A stretch of 64,000 nucleotides of DNA from Tamarix chinensis (taxonomy: Eukaryota; Streptophyta; Magnoliopsida; Caryophyllales; Tamaricaceae), in contig CM060173.1 of NCBI GenBank assembly GCA_030549775.1, positions 7,538,501 to 7,602,500 on the forward strand, read 5' to 3'. The position numbers and the translations under genes were made by a program. A model generated the notes under the pieces. It saw only the letters and a list, made by a program, of their open reading frames with translations. It was not told where the DNA came from and did not search any database. Of this stretch, positions 37,618-49,136 are shown piece by piece (within the stretch, counting starts at the first letter, position 1; every line of letters begins with the position of its first letter).

Positions 37618-39316
37618 TTTTAGGTACACATAACACATAAATTAACATGCTTTTCTTTTTTTAATCAACACATGCCACTAAATAAATCATACTTAAAAAC
37701 ATAAATCATGCATATAAACATATTAAAAACCCTAATGTGTTAGCATGATTATATCCATACACTTAAGTAAGGCTTACCGGTTACCTTATTTTTCATAAAA
37801 AATTAAACTTGATTAGTGTCATGGTTAAAGATTCAAGCTTTAATTAGTAAAAATCAATCCCTAAAAATATACCAAAAATTAGCATAATTGAAGTAGAAAT
37901 CAAAGGAATATTTTTTTTATCAAAAGAATAATTAAATATATACTAATATTAACCCTTATTATACCTTAAAACTTATCCAAAATCATCAAAGGGAAACAAC
38001 AATGTCATGGTCCATGCAGAGATTAAAGAAGGAGGAGGGTCAAAAAGGGGAAATGGGAAAAGGAGAGAGTGGCTTCATTAAGGGTTTTAGGGGTTACGAG
38101 GAGGGTAGGTAAAGGGGAGTTAGGGTAAGATCTAGGTGCAGGGGTGGAGTGGGGGTGTAAGTGGTGGTTGAGGATAGGTTATCAGTGGCCAAGGGTAGCG
38201 GAGGCGACAGATGTATTGCAGTGAAGCAGGTTGTTGGGGTAGTAGAGAAGAAGAAGGAAGGGAAAGGAAGAAGGAAAAGGAGAGTCAGTAAGGCTGGGTT
38301 TCATCTAAAGGAGGACGTGGGGTGGTAGAGGAGGTTGTAGGAAGTAGGTTGGTGGCTTGGGGGTGGTGGAAGTGGTAGAACAACAACAATGGTGGAGGAG
38401 TAGGGTGGAGGCTAATAGGGGGAGATAGAAAAGAAGAGGAAGAAGGGGGTTGCAAGGGCTTGAGGGGGTGGATTGGTGGTATAGGTTAGTAGTAGGGGGT
38501 AGTACATGTGGTTGGTAGAGCGGTGGTAACAACAGTCGAGGGTGGTAGAGCAAAATAGGGGAAGGAAAATAGGGGAGAAGAAGGGATAATGGGGGGTCAG
38601 GAGATGGAGAGAAAGGGCTTGAACAAGGTGAAAATAAAGTAGAAGAGAAGAAGAAAAGGAAGAGAGAGAGAGAGAGAGAGAGGAGAAGAGGTAAGTTGTT
38701 GGCTAGGTGGCTATGGTAGCAAGTGATAGGGTGGCGGTTGTAGGGAGAGGGAGGAAGAAAATGGAAGGTAGGGGTTGCAGGTCATGTTTAATTGGTTTGA
38801 AAATGGGAATAAAAGGACAAGGAAAAGAGAGGAAGAGAGAGAGAGCAGGTTGTAGGCAGAGGCAGGTGGTGGCAAGCAACGGTGTAGGAGGCTACTATAG
38901 CATATAGGTTGATGGTCGTGGAAGGAGAAGAGAAAGAAGAAGAAGAAGAAGAAAAGGAAAGGAGGAACAGGTTGGACAGGTGGGGTAGAAAGAAGAAGGA
39001 GCAGGCTAGCTAGCGTATGACGGAGAGGGGGAGAGAAGAAAAGAAAATTAGGTTGGCCCAGCCGAGGGAGAAGGAAAGAAATGAAAAAAAGAAGAGGGAT
39101 GGGATGGGTAATTGTTGCATGAGAGAGGGAGGAGAAGGGACGTAGACCGTCCAGCGGCCCAATGCGAGGGGGAAGAAAGGGTACAAGCCGGGTGGCTCGA
39201 AGGAGAAAGAAGAAAAGGAAAAAGAAAAGAAAAAGAAGAAAAAGAATAAAAGGTTAGTTTTAAATAAAATGGCTAAACACTTGAAAATAAAGGTTATGAA
39301 ATTTTAGGGTGTTATA
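37618..39316 (+). other. Right part of LTR copy A: AT-rich, then purine-rich block to beta end
   Basis: AT-rich sequence with AAACCCTAATGTG (37725) leads into a long GGAGG/AAGAAG block (38000-39250) containing (GA)n near 38660. The terminus is AAATTTTAGGGTGTTATA. Open frames at 38305-38907 are compositional. It matches B at 31725-31830 over TTAGGGTTTTAGG and GGGTGTAGGGATGGAGTGGG-like words. Confidence 0.6.
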
Positions 39317-41164
39317 ATATGCACGTGTAATATGTTAAATGGTTAACAAATACATGTCCATGGTTTATTAGAATTTGTAATCTTGTTAGGTTATGATGTA
39401 ATTTACATGATAATTGTTTCATGATTATCATTACATGGTATCTAGGGTTTTGATGAGTAAATAAAAGCACGCACACATAAATAGGGTTAGAATATGATAA
39501 TTATTATTTACATGTTCTAGAGTTATAGATGCTCCCTTACATATACCATTATGTTAGTTTCCATATTAAATGTCATATTATGCTATAGATATGTGTATAT
39601 GTGTTCCATGAAATATATGATAGGTTAGAAACACATTATTAGGGTTTGTATGCATAAGTTACTAAATGCATGAAAATTTAAAAATATAGAAAATTGCTAA
39701 ATTAGAACGATTACTTGCATACTAAAATATTATAAATTATTATCTTTTAGGGTTTTCATAACAAATTATCATAATAATAAATTTCGTTATAAAATAGGAT
39801 ATAAATGATAAAATTAGGGTTTGGAAGGCGTATTGATCTTTTTTTTACCTAATGTATCTTTTGTGGATAATTGGACATAAGATGACTTATAATTTTAATA
39901 GGGTAACCTTAGTGTTAAATTTAGTTTTGACATGAACCGTTGATCTTAGGGATGACCTTAATGATTGAAAGTAAAGGAAAAATAGTGAAGTATGGAAATG
40001 AGAATTGTTATATAGTATATGATAGTTGTGATACCTCATAAAATATTAATACTTAAAGTAGATGATTTTGAATTTGGAAATGGTTGTTCTCTAGGATTAA
40101 TTATCCTAGAGATGATGTGTAGCCCTTATTTGGTTTTAGTTTCTTAGTGTGATGTTGTGCCTGAGTAAATCCCTAGTCTGTTCTATAGGTAACTTATAGA
40201 TCCTATAGAGGGTATCAATACTTAAATGATTAGACAATCAAGGTTGGAGGATACTATGTTACCTTGGTGCTTTAGTATGACTAAGCATATCTTAGTGTCC
40301 CTAGGTTCTAGAGTGAGGATATAGTGTTACCTACGGATGCCAATATTACCAAATGTAACTCAATGTCCTCAGATTAATTATATCCCCACGAGTAATATAA
40401 GTAATAAAACAAATTTATTGATGGCCTTGATATAGGTTTGAATGCCTCAACGCCTACCTTAGTTATTTAAAATTGATTTGATTAGTTAGTTTTGGTCACG
40501 GGTTTTGATATAGTTATTGTGTACCTTAAGGTGATGTGGATTGGTCAAGTATGGTTGCCTGTTGAGCCAAAGACTTTAATGTTGTATGTATTATCGCATG
40601 ATTATTGTATACTATAATGGAATATGTTTTGTGTTTGGAGCATGCTTTCTGATTATTGTGTGATTATGTGTAATGTGAACATGCTACCTTTTATGAGGTA
40701 TTATAAATTACTTTAGTACGAGAAAGTTTTACTAATACTATATTTACATATAACTATATGAAGGGTATAGAGTGGTTTGAGACATATAATAGTGGTAAGG
40801 ATAAATGGATCACTTGGGAAGAGGTCCCATTCTTATAATGAGTTTACGAGTCTAAGAGTTAGGGAAAACCTGTACTGTACCTTTGGGTACTAGTTTTTGT
40901 TGCAACTCCTTTGGACTCTTATATCCCTTGTTGTATTTTCATCATCATTTTTGTATGAAGAATATTTATTTATAACTTTTATCTATGTATTGGCTTGTAT
41001 TTATGTTGCTTATTTTAGATCTAATTTATTTTGAACATTACCACTTGACATAAGAAAGGCGAGGGGACTAGACTTATGCTATGTATGGTGGTAACATCCT
41101 TTATTTTTATAATTATGGCTTCCAAAAAAATAAAAATTTTAAGTTGTAAAATATGGGTGTTACA
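39317..41164 (-). mobile_element. Partial large-LTR copy E, alpha-right
   Basis: Ends AAAATATGGGTGTTACA at 41164, preceded by the alpha-type words GGGGACTAGACTTATG and GGTGGTAACATCC. It contains AATACTTAAAGTAGATGATT and GAATTTGGAAATGGTTGTTC, matching C at 28376-28420. Its CT-rich half is not present on either side of LTR A, so it is truncated or was rearranged when A inserted. Confidence 0.6.
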
Positions 41165-42190
41165 GTTCTAATTTTATCTTTATCTTATTCGTTTATATGT
41201 TCTCTAAAATTGGTTGGTCTGTATTTTTTATTGAAAAACCTAATTACGAAGTTATTTTTTGATAACTTTAACTTATCCTCTATAGTCCTTCACTTAGCTT
41301 TCCAAATTGATTTGAAATACCCTAAGTGATATTTGTTAAACTCGATTTGGTTAAGAATCAAATTTTAATCTTAAAGGAGCTACACTCATAAGCCTTAAAT
41401 GCTGGATATGTTTTCTAAGAGAGCCTATTTGTGTTTTCTTTTTGTTAATTAAATTATATTACTTGAACTATTGGTTGATAAGGTATTTTTTAACTTTGTG
41501 TTAATATTTCTATTGATGATGTAAGAAAGCATTATTATGGATCCTTGAGCCAGTGATCTCTCTCTTTCTTATTTTGCTTAGCCAGCTTCAAACTTGGGTA
41601 AATCTCTACTTACTTTTACTTATGGTGGAACCATGGAATTTATGTCATCTTGAGGGGGAAGGTTATATGTATGCTTTATATGATTTATACATGTCATGTG
41701 CATATGATGTGTGTTTTAATTATGATTGGTTTTGGAAAATTGTATAGTCGGTTAAGTATGGATTAAACTTGTGTCATGTCTTATATTAGGCTTTTATGCC
41801 ATAAAATTGTTTAGCTTTAACGCCACTTGGATTGTTCTGCATTAACATCACTTGGAATTGACTAAATTTAATGCCACTTGGTATAAAGTAGCTTTATCAT
41901 CACTTGGTATAGATCAGCTTCAATGTCACTTGGAGCTTATCAGCTTCAATACCACATAGTTTGGGCCTTGATCCCTTGTAGATGAGGTGCATGTATAACA
42001 TTAGAATGTGATAATAGAATTGCATTGTGTTGAGTGATTTTAGTGTTATCATGTGACCCTAAGTCATGTTTCATTAAATCTTCAAATAACAGATTAATTA
42101 CTTAAAATAAAAGATCTTAAATTGGTACTTATATCACTCAAACTAGTTATTTGACTTAAGTTTGGTATTTACTTGGTACCATTTAGAAAA
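41165..42190. other. Probable LTR-derived DNA with a 26-bp minisatellite
   Basis: AT-rich DNA without coding signs. 41814-41960 holds six degenerate units of about 25 bp on the theme GCTTTAATGCCACTTGGTAT. A weak TTACTTAAAATAAAAGATCTTAAATTGG match to the LTR copies lies near 42095. Family and boundaries are not clear. Confidence 0.4.
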
Positions 42191-43046
42191 TTTTCTTTTA
42201 TATGATTCCAAATGCCTCGTAAAGTTTGAAGATGCCCTCTTCTACTAAATCATCATGATGAATTGTATTGAAGAGTAGAGCAGGCATATAGGTTGATGAA
42301 TTGGAAGGAATGCTTCAGACTAAATCTAGCTGTTTTGAGTGACAATTCCATCTCAGGAACGTTTCTGGGGCTTGAAACTTGAGTGACGGACTTTCTAGTG
42401 CAACTGTGGTTATGATGGGAGGAAATCTTTATTGTTTTTAACCTTCACCAACACCCCATTAATATTGATAAGATGAGTGAAATGGTAATGCATTTGCTCA
42501 AGCCTCTAAAAAAGAGAGGCAAACCAAACAAAGGCAAGCAAGTGCAAATGAATTTTTTATTGGTAACTGGGATAAATGAAAAATAAGTAATAATAAAATT
42601 AACAGGATATGAGTTAATAAGATTTTATATTTTATTATTAGATTTAGAGATAAAATGTGGAGTTAAAATGAGTGGTGAAAAAAATAAATATTATTTTAAT
42701 ATTATTTAATGCATGGGACAATATGAATTCCAATTGAGATGCCGTCAAATCTGCAACAGTGTCTTGAATAGAAGTTTATTCAAGGAGAGGTGTTTTGATT
42801 AAATGTTATAAAACCATCCACAATTCAAAAATTATATGCGGTCAGGTTTGCAGCAGTGTCCACAACGTTTCTCTCCTGCATGCCTACTGATTCATCTTCA
42901 TCCCACCAATTGTATGCCCTATCTCCGCCACAAGTGCAAACCACCAAAACCGACTCCATAGTTTTTCTGACCGGTTTCCACTAAAAAAAAGGCAGCAGCG
43001 GATGCTCCATTAATATTTTGACTGAGAATAAATTAACCAAAACAAA
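42191..43046. other. Sequence upstream of the DUF4220 gene
   Basis: 42191-42450 has gene-like composition and short open pieces I cannot assign. 42450-42720 is AT-rich. 42720-43020 is higher in C and non-repetitive, and would be the promoter/5' UTR region of the gene at 43047. No TATA box could be placed with confidence. Confidence 0.3.
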
Positions 43047-43165
43047 ATGGTACCAATGGGCATCATCAACATATTCTTAAGTTTCTCAGATGAGTTACGA
43101 AATTTTTGGCAAGAATGGAATATAAGGATATTTGTTCTTCTCAGCCATTTCCTACAGATAATGCT

Positions 43166-43361
43166 TGTTAGAATATATGGGAATATTATCTTTGTATATG
43201 GTTATATTTCTTAGGCAAATATTTAGTCCCCCTAATCATAGCTAATTAGTTCCCTCATTATAGCTTAGTCGTTCTTGAATCTTAGCCTAACTTCAGGTTA
43301 TACACTCTTGTATATAAGCTAAGTATGCTAATAAGATTAATCAAGGGATTATCCTCTTTCA
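43166..43361 (+). repeat. 5' LTR of copia element
   Basis: Begins TGTTAGAATATATGGG and ends CTCTTTCA; has TATATAAGC near 43313, a possible TATA region. Five substitutions against the 3' LTR. Confidence 0.95.
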
Positions 43362-43375
43362 TGGTATCAGCTTCC
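43362..43375 (+). other. Copia primer binding site (initiator tRNA-Met type)
   Basis: TGGTATCAGCTTCC directly follows the 5' LTR. The first nine bases match the usual TGGTATCAGAGC; later bases have diverged. Confidence 0.85.
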
Positions 43376-43444
43376 CTCTGGCGCCCGATCCTTCTTCTCC
43401 TTCCGCACACACCTTTCTTCTTCTTCTTCTTCCCGTCAGCCACC

Positions 43445-44429
43445 ATGACTGCCTCCAAGTCTTCGTTTCACCCTGCCCTTGCTATCTCTAATATTAAGAA
43501 TCATATCCCCATCACCTTGGAGCTCGAGAATGTCCAATATGTAACGTGGGCAGAGCTCTTTAAAATCCATGCTCGTTCCCACCGGGTTCTCCAGCATATT
43601 ATTCCTCTGTCGCAAGGTACCGAACAGGTACTTCCCTCCAATGAAGAGCAAGACTTGTGGTCTACATTGGATGCTACGGTGTTACAATGGATTTATGCCA
43701 CAATTTCTCAGGACCTCCTCCACACCACCGGACGCAACGGCCATGGAGGCCTGGAATCGCCTGCGTGACATCTTCCAGGACAACAAACACTCCCGCGCCG
43801 TCACCCTTGAGCATGAATTCTCTCACACCGACATAGCGGATTTTCCTAATGCCTCAGCTTATTCTCAACTGCTCAAGACCTTGTCGGATCAATTGAAGAA
43901 CGTCGGCTCTCTAGTCACGAACACTTGCCTCGTTCTTCAAATGGTGCAAAGTCTGACTGAATCTTACAATGGTGTCGCTACTCTTATTCGACAAAGTGAC
44001 TCGGTTCCTCCCTTCTACCAAGCCCGTTCCATGCTTATCCTGGAAGAATCGAGCCTCTTGAAGAAAGTCTCTCGAGACGTAGACTCTGCCCTCGTAGCTC
44101 GAGAACAGGGGGATAATGTTTCCCTCCCTGATTCTACTCGACAAAACCGGCACAATACTGGGGGAAAAAACCACCACAATCGGCACAACAATGGGGGCAG
44201 GAACCAATGTGGAGGTCGCGACAGTGCTTGTGGCAATGGCGGTAATGGTGGCGATGGTCAGCCACAGCCAACGGGACAGACCAGCAACCCGTGGCCAGCA
44301 GCAAGTCCATGGTGGCCTTGGCAGTGGATGCCATGGAACATCTCGCCATGCCCATATCCCTCGTCTCCCTGGGTCAGGCCCAACACGCAGCCACGCCAGC
44401 CCAGCATACTTGGGCCCAGACCTCAGTAG
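43445..44429 (+). pseudogene. Copia gag, frameshifted
   Basis: ATG at 43445 (context CACCATG) opens a copia gag N-terminus (LENVQYVTWAELFKIHARSH), the UBN2-type gag fold. The frame shifts near 43730 and continues with AMEAWNRLRDIFQDNKHSRA and SDQLKNVGSLVTNTCLVLQM, then a His/Asn/Gly-rich tail without a recognisable CCHC knuckle. It ends at TAG 44427-44429; the protease-pol part follows in the same frame, so the stop probably replaced a sense codon. Gag would form the particle that packages element RNA. This copy is inactive. Confidence 0.85.
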
Positions 44430-45546
44430 GCCTACACATCAGTGGCACCCAGTCCAATGGACATTGAGGCTGCAATGCACACTCTTGGCATTACTCCTCC
44501 GGATGCAAATTGGTACATGGATACCGGGGCTACATCCCACATGACATCCGCACCAGGTAATCTCATGACGTATTTTAATTTGAGCAATAATCGTGGTATT
44601 ACCATTGGTAATGGCCAGTCTATTCCAATTCGTGGTTATGGTCACACTCAACTAGCTCCCCCTAATCCACCATTTACTTTAACAAATGTCCTTCATGCTC
44701 TTAACTTTATTAAAAATTTAGTGTCTGTTCGAAAATTTACAACTCATAATTTTGTATCTGTTGAATTTGATCCTTTTGGGTTTTCTGTGAAGGACTATCA
44801 GACGGGGATGCCTCTAATGAGGTGTGAGAGTCGGGGAGAGCTTTATCCAATTACTACTTCACTCCGCCAAGACAAGTCCTCTTCTCCTTTTGCTGCTTTA
44901 GCTCATTCCGTATGGCATAATCGTTTAGGTCACCTAGGAGCACCTATTTTTGATTTTCTTAGGAAAAATAAATTCATTAATTGTAATAAGAAAAAATCTT
45001 CGTATGTTTATCCTTCTTGTCCGCTTGGGAAACATATTAAACCGCCATTTATTTCTTCTACATCTTCTACTGCTATGCCATTTGATCTTCTACATTGTGA
45101 TCTTTGGACATCCCCCGTTTTGAGTTCTTCGGGCCACCGATACTATTTGTTGCTATTGGATGATTATTCTAAATTTCTGTGGACATTCCCTTTGTCCCAT
45201 AAATCTCACACTTCGACTACCATTATTAACTTTCGAAATTTCATCCGCACTCAATTTGAACGGGATATCAAAACTATACAGTGTGATAACGACTCCGAGT
45301 TTAAGAATGGGCCTTTGTGGGACTTTTTTCAAGTTAATGGTATATCCTTTCATTTCTCTTGCCCTCATAAATCTCCACAAAATGGGAAAGACGAGCCCAA
45401 AATACGTACTATTAACAACATTCTTTGCACCCTTCTTGCTCACGCCTCCCTTCCTATACCAAAAGGATCCCGCTTATTCACATCTCCGGGTTTTTGGGTG
45501 TTTATGCTATCCCCTTTTTCCTTCTCCTAACATCACCAAACTCTAA
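44430..45546 (+). pseudogene. Copia protease and integrase, broken
   Basis: Starts in register with gag after its stop. Protease motif WYMDTGATSHM at about 44512-44540 has the catalytic Asp. GAG-pre-integrase/zinc region SVWHNRLGHLGAP near 44910-44945 keeps the histidines, but the first Cys of the expected CxxC is Tyr (VYPSC). Integrase core shows LLHCDLWTSP, IQCDNDSEF and a late NGKDEP in place of the usual NGxAER, so D, D and E remain. The frame shifts near 45440-45490 and stops at 45544-45546. Confidence 0.85.
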
Positions 45547-47495
45547 CCCCGTTCTACCCCATGTGTATTTTTGGGTTACCCATCTCATCACCGTGGGTAC
45601 AAATGCTATGATTTATCTTCACGAAAAATCATTATAAGTCGCCATGTTCTCTTTTATGAAGCCCAATTTCCTTTTGCTAGACTTCATACCCCTTCTCTTC
45701 ACTCGTATGATGTTTTTGCTAATGACCCATCTCCTTATATAATCCACCAATTAATGTCCAATGCTTCCTCTCCTCAACAGGCTCCCGATCCGCCCACTCC
45801 TTATTCCACCTCACCCTCAGGCCCAGACACGAGTCCCCCCTCTTTACCTCCTCCTCCGCCCACCACCTAGACTTGTTACTCGTAGACAGCACGAGATTTT
45901 TAAACCCAAGAAAACATTTAATCTCCACACTATGGTTCATATATCTTCGCTGCCACGTAACCCAGTGTCTGCCCTTCGTGACCCGAATTGGAAAAAGGCT
46001 ATGGATGATGAATATGATGCTCTTATTAAAAATAAGACGTGGGAGTTGGTGCCCCATCCTCCGAATGTTAATGTAATAAGGTCTATGTGGATTTTTGCTC
46101 ACAAAGAAAATTCTGATGGTTCTTTGGAGCGGCATAAGGCCCGTCTTGTAAGTGACGGCAAAACTCAACAGGTGGGCATTGATTGTGGCGAGACTTTTAG
46201 CCCGATGGTCAAACCGGCCACTATCCGCACGGTTCTTAGTTTAGCTATGTCTAAAGAATGGCCCATTCATCAACTGGACGTCAAAAATGCGTTCTTACAT
46301 GGGGACCTCAACGAGACTGTGTACATGCATCAGCCTATGGGATTTAGGGACGCGGATTGTCCTAACCATGTATGTCTGTTGCAGAAATCACTATATGGGC
46401 TTAAACAGGCCCCGCGAGCTTGGTATAAGAGATTTTCTGACTATGTCCATCACCTCGGGTTTGCTCACAATTCATCTGATCATTCACTCTTCATCTATCG
46501 GCAAGGCACTGCTATGGCTTATATTTTTTTTGTATGTGGATGACATTATATTGACTGCTTCCTCAGACGAGCTTCGCCAGTCTATTATTACTCTTCTTAG
46601 CTCAGAATTTGCTATGAAGGACTTGGGGCCTTTGACCTACTTCCTAGGTATAGCTGTGACTCGTCATACTGGGGGTCAATTTCCGTCTCAGAAGAAATAT
46701 GCAGCAGAGATTATAGAGTGAGCAGGCATGTCTTCTTGTAAGCCCTCTCCCACTTCGGTTGACACGAAACTGAAGCTTGGTACTACTTCTAGCACCCTAT
46801 ATGAGGATCTGTCCCTTTATAGACGCTTTGCAGGGGCTCTTCAGTATCTCACCTTCACGAGACCTGATATTACTTATGCAGTGCAACAAGTCTGCTTATT
46901 CATGCATGATCCGAAAGCTGAACATATGCAGGCTCTCAAGCGCATTGTGCACTACATTCAGGGTACTCTTGATCATGGTCTCCATTTTTATCCCTCATCT
47001 ACCTCCACTCTCATTTCTTATTCCGATGCCGATTAGGAAGGTTGTCCAGATACCAGACTCTCTACGTCCAGCTACTGCATGTTTCTTGGTGACAATTTGC
47101 TCTCATGGTCTGCTAAGCGACAACCTACATTGTTACGTTCCAGTGCTGAAGCGGAATATCGAGGGGTTGCCAATGTCGTTTTTGAATCGTGTTGGTTGCG
47201 AAACCTATTATTAGAGCTTCATTGTCCTATTCAGAAGGCCACCTTGGTATATTGTGATAATGTTAGTGCGATATATCTTGCCGGCAATCCTGTTCAACAT
47301 CAACGCACTAAGCACATTGAGATGGATATACACTTTGTTCGAGAACAAGTTGCTTGAGGACAAGTTCGTGTCCTCCATATTCCTTCACGTCATCAAATTG
47401 TGGATATTTTTACCAAGGGTCTTCCGTTGGTTCTGTTTGAAGATTTTAGGGACAGTCTCAGCGTTCGGCCGCCTCCCGCTACGATTGCGGGGGTG
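45547..47495 (+). pseudogene. Copia reverse transcriptase and RNase H, broken
   Basis: After integrase tail PSHHRGYKCYDLSSRK and a Pro-rich linker the frame shifts near 45860. RT follows: NPVSALRDPNWKKAMDDEYD, HQLDVKNAFLHGDLNE (first catalytic Asp) and the catalytic YVDDIILTASS near 46530, reached only after an extra T in an 8-T run (46525-46532). Stops at 46719, 47034 and 47355 interrupt the rest. RNase H shows RSSAEAEYRG, VYCDNVSAIYL and QRTKHIEMDIHFVRE. All catalytic motifs are recognisable, so decay is by a handful of lesions. Confidence 0.88.
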
Positions 47496-47691
47496 TGTTA
47501 GAATATATGGGAATATTATCTTTGTATATGGTTATATTTGTTAGGCAAATATTTAGTCCCCATAATCATAGCTAATTAGTTCCCTCATTATAGCTTAGTC
47601 GTTCCTGAATCTTAGCCTAACTTCAGGTTATACACTCTTGTATATAAGCTAAGTATGCTGAGAAGATTAATCAAGGGATTATCCTCTTTCA
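47496..47691 (+). repeat. 3' LTR of copia element
   Basis: Same length as the 5' LTR, preceded by ATTGCGGGGGTG (short G-rich polypurine-like tract) and followed by the ATGCT duplication. Confidence 0.95.
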
Positions 47692-47696
47692 ATGCT

Positions 47697-48323
47697 CTGC
47701 CTCCTAATGCCATGCAGAAAGCGGACCTCCAACAGCATCATTTTGTTCCTGACCAATGCTACATACGCGGGAATCTTCACTGTGAGAGTGTAATCACTTT
47801 TATTTGTGCATTAGCCATGTTAAGAATATATATAAGTACATAATTAGGGTTTTGCTAAGTTATGTATGGTAACTATCAAATTTACATTGTTCTAAATATA
47901 TACATAATAAATTATGCTATCACATAATATATTCTATCATTCACAGTGGCGAGCTGGGAGCTTGTTTACCTATCAGCCGCTTATAGTTACCAACCTCCCC
48001 TTGTACTATGAGCTTCATTCATATTGTTACATATTGCTAGAGGTGGGCATACAACCGCGCGTACATTGGATGATTATGATACGTGGTATAGCCACTCCTT
48101 CGATTTCTTGTCTGGCGATCTGATTATATTCATTGTTATCTGCTTACAGTGGCATCAGGTAGACTAGCCAGGCGGTTGGGCGTTGATATTAGTGGTTGCC
48201 ATTGTTGAATTTCAGAACCGAACCCAGTTCCTAGAATCTGGAAGATCAAGGAAGGGGGTCAGGGATATAATTAAGAAAAGGGACAAGGATATCATCTGGA
48301 AGATCAAGAGGATCCTCCTCATT
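47697..48323 (+). other. Region after the copia insertion: DUF4220 continuation, then unreadable middle
   Basis: 47697-47793 continues the DUF4220 frame. 47800-47940 is AT-rich. 47940-48320 has gene-like composition with scattered stops in all frames and presumably derives from the middle of the same gene, but no motif could be matched. Confidence 0.35.
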
Positions 48324-48552
48324 TGATGAGTTTGATTTAATGAACAAGGCTTTTGCGTGCTACTAAAGTTCAAAAAAGCTCATTCAAGGTCTCGATTTCA
48401 CCAGAACCGAACGCGAGGACCATCAGAAAGTGTTCCTTCAGCTCGATGCTAAAGATGCTGTAGGGATAGTAGAAATAGAATTAAACATCGCCTACGATTC
48501 ATACTTCACTAATGGTTTCGATCCCGTACATACTATATTGCTTTTGTATTAG
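48324..48552 (+). pseudogene. DUF594/DUF4220 C-terminal-half remnant
   Basis: Frame from about 48324 reads DEFDLMNKAFACY, stop, SSKKLIQGLDFTRTERED, DAKDAVGIVEIELNIAYDSY. The last piece resembles the AxDAFxVIExELxFxYDxLYT motif that I associate with the DUF4220/DUF594 middle-to-C-terminal region. One stop at the CY position and another at 48550. It lies on the same strand and at a suitable distance from the N-terminal part, if the copia element is removed. Confidence 0.5.
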
Positions 48553-49136
48553 CTTAATTTGCTAATAGTAGCCACTCGACAACTACCTTCTATTTCTCGT
48601 CACCACGGTCCTGAACATACATTTACACTATCCGAGATAATGTTTTAACCCGCGTATTGTGCTTCTCTAATGTGCTCCTCCAATTTTTATCTTGGTTGAA
48701 GTTCCTTTCTTCCCAGTACGTAGCTGTGTTTTGGGCACTGGCATGGCTCCCTCACAGGTGACGTTGGTGGTCTTATGATAATGATCGCGATGCAACCGCA
48801 GGAAGAAACAAGAATATTCTTCTTGTGTCGTACCTAATGTCATTAGTGTTGACGTAGATTGTCATATATATTAAATTTAATTGTTTGGAAATTATAATTA
48901 GTAATATTTACTAATTATCAATTTGCCTTGAAAACATTAATCGATATTAAGGTTTGTGTCTGAATTATTAATTAGTATTAGTTACTAAATATTCAATTTT
49001 TTTTGAAAGAATTAAATTGGTATTCGTTACTAATTAATTTGTTCATTTATCTTGTAAGATTTAATTAGTTTTAATTGTCAATTTATGTTACTAGTTAATA
49101 CTAATTAAGTATTTTACAGTTGAGAACAAGTCACAT
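48553..49136. other. Decayed gene 3' region, then AT-rich spacer
   Basis: 48553-48830 still has gene-like composition, perhaps the 3' end of the DUF4220 relic. 48850-49120 repeats words such as TAATTAGTATTAGTTACTAA in both directions, as in an AT-rich MITE, without clear ends. Confidence 0.35.

Larger units (their letters stand above)
23519..39316 (+). mobile_element. Large-LTR copy A, containing insertion B and a LINE
   Basis: The alpha end TGTAACACATCC is at 23519 and the decayed beta end TTTTAGGGTGTTATA finishes at 39316. With insertion B (24501-32876) and the LINE (about 35399-37617) removed, about 5.2 kb remains, close to solo LTR A1. The pieces are 23519-24500, 32872-35398 and 37618-39316. 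The right flank starts ATATG; the left flank reads ATATG if two bases (a TG repeat) were lost at the LTR start, so the TSD is plausible but imperfect. Order: alpha, CCACTATT motifs, AAGTGATTAGT words, minisatellite, AT-rich, purine-rich (38000-39250), beta. Probably a solo LTR. Confidence 0.7.
43166..47691 (+). mobile_element. Ty1/copia retrotransposon, complete ends, coding region broken
   Basis: 196-bp LTRs (43166-43361, 47496-47691), TSD ATGCT at 43161-43165 and 47692-47696, primer site at 43362 and gag-pol between. Domain order is gag, protease, integrase, RT, RNase H, the copia order. The two LTRs differ at five positions (about 2.6%), so insertion is fairly recent. The frame is broken by at least three shifts (near 43730, 45440-45490 and 45860, plus one extra T at 46525-46532) and stops at 44427, 45544, 46719, 47034 and 47355. 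Short LTRs and the gag motif SDQLKNVGSLVT suggest the Ale/Retrofit lineage, tentatively. It sits in the DUF4220 frame. Confidence 0.93.
43047..48552 (+). pseudogene. Decayed DUF4220/DUF594-type plant gene, split by a copia element
   Basis: ATG at 43047 opens a frame with a start region MVPMGIINIF and then FWQEWNIRIFVLLSHFLQI, the hallmark N-terminus of plant DUF4220 membrane proteins (an LWNEWEIRxxVLLSLxLQ-like segment, first membrane helix). The frame is interrupted at 43165 by a copia insertion and continues in register at 47697 (CLLMPCRKRT..., a basic stretch after the helix) to a stop at 47791-47793. A second conserved block at 48324-48552 fits the C-terminal DUF594 half. The middle is unrecognisable and has stops. 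Genes of this family are often intronless and cluster in plants; their biochemical function is unknown. This copy cannot encode a full product. The family call rests on remembered motif patterns. Confidence 0.6.

Noticed and set aside
43325..43444. Upstream in-frame ATG at 43325 as the copia gag start
   Set aside because: It lies inside the LTR and runs through the primer site; ATG at 43445 with CACCATG context starts the recognisable gag.
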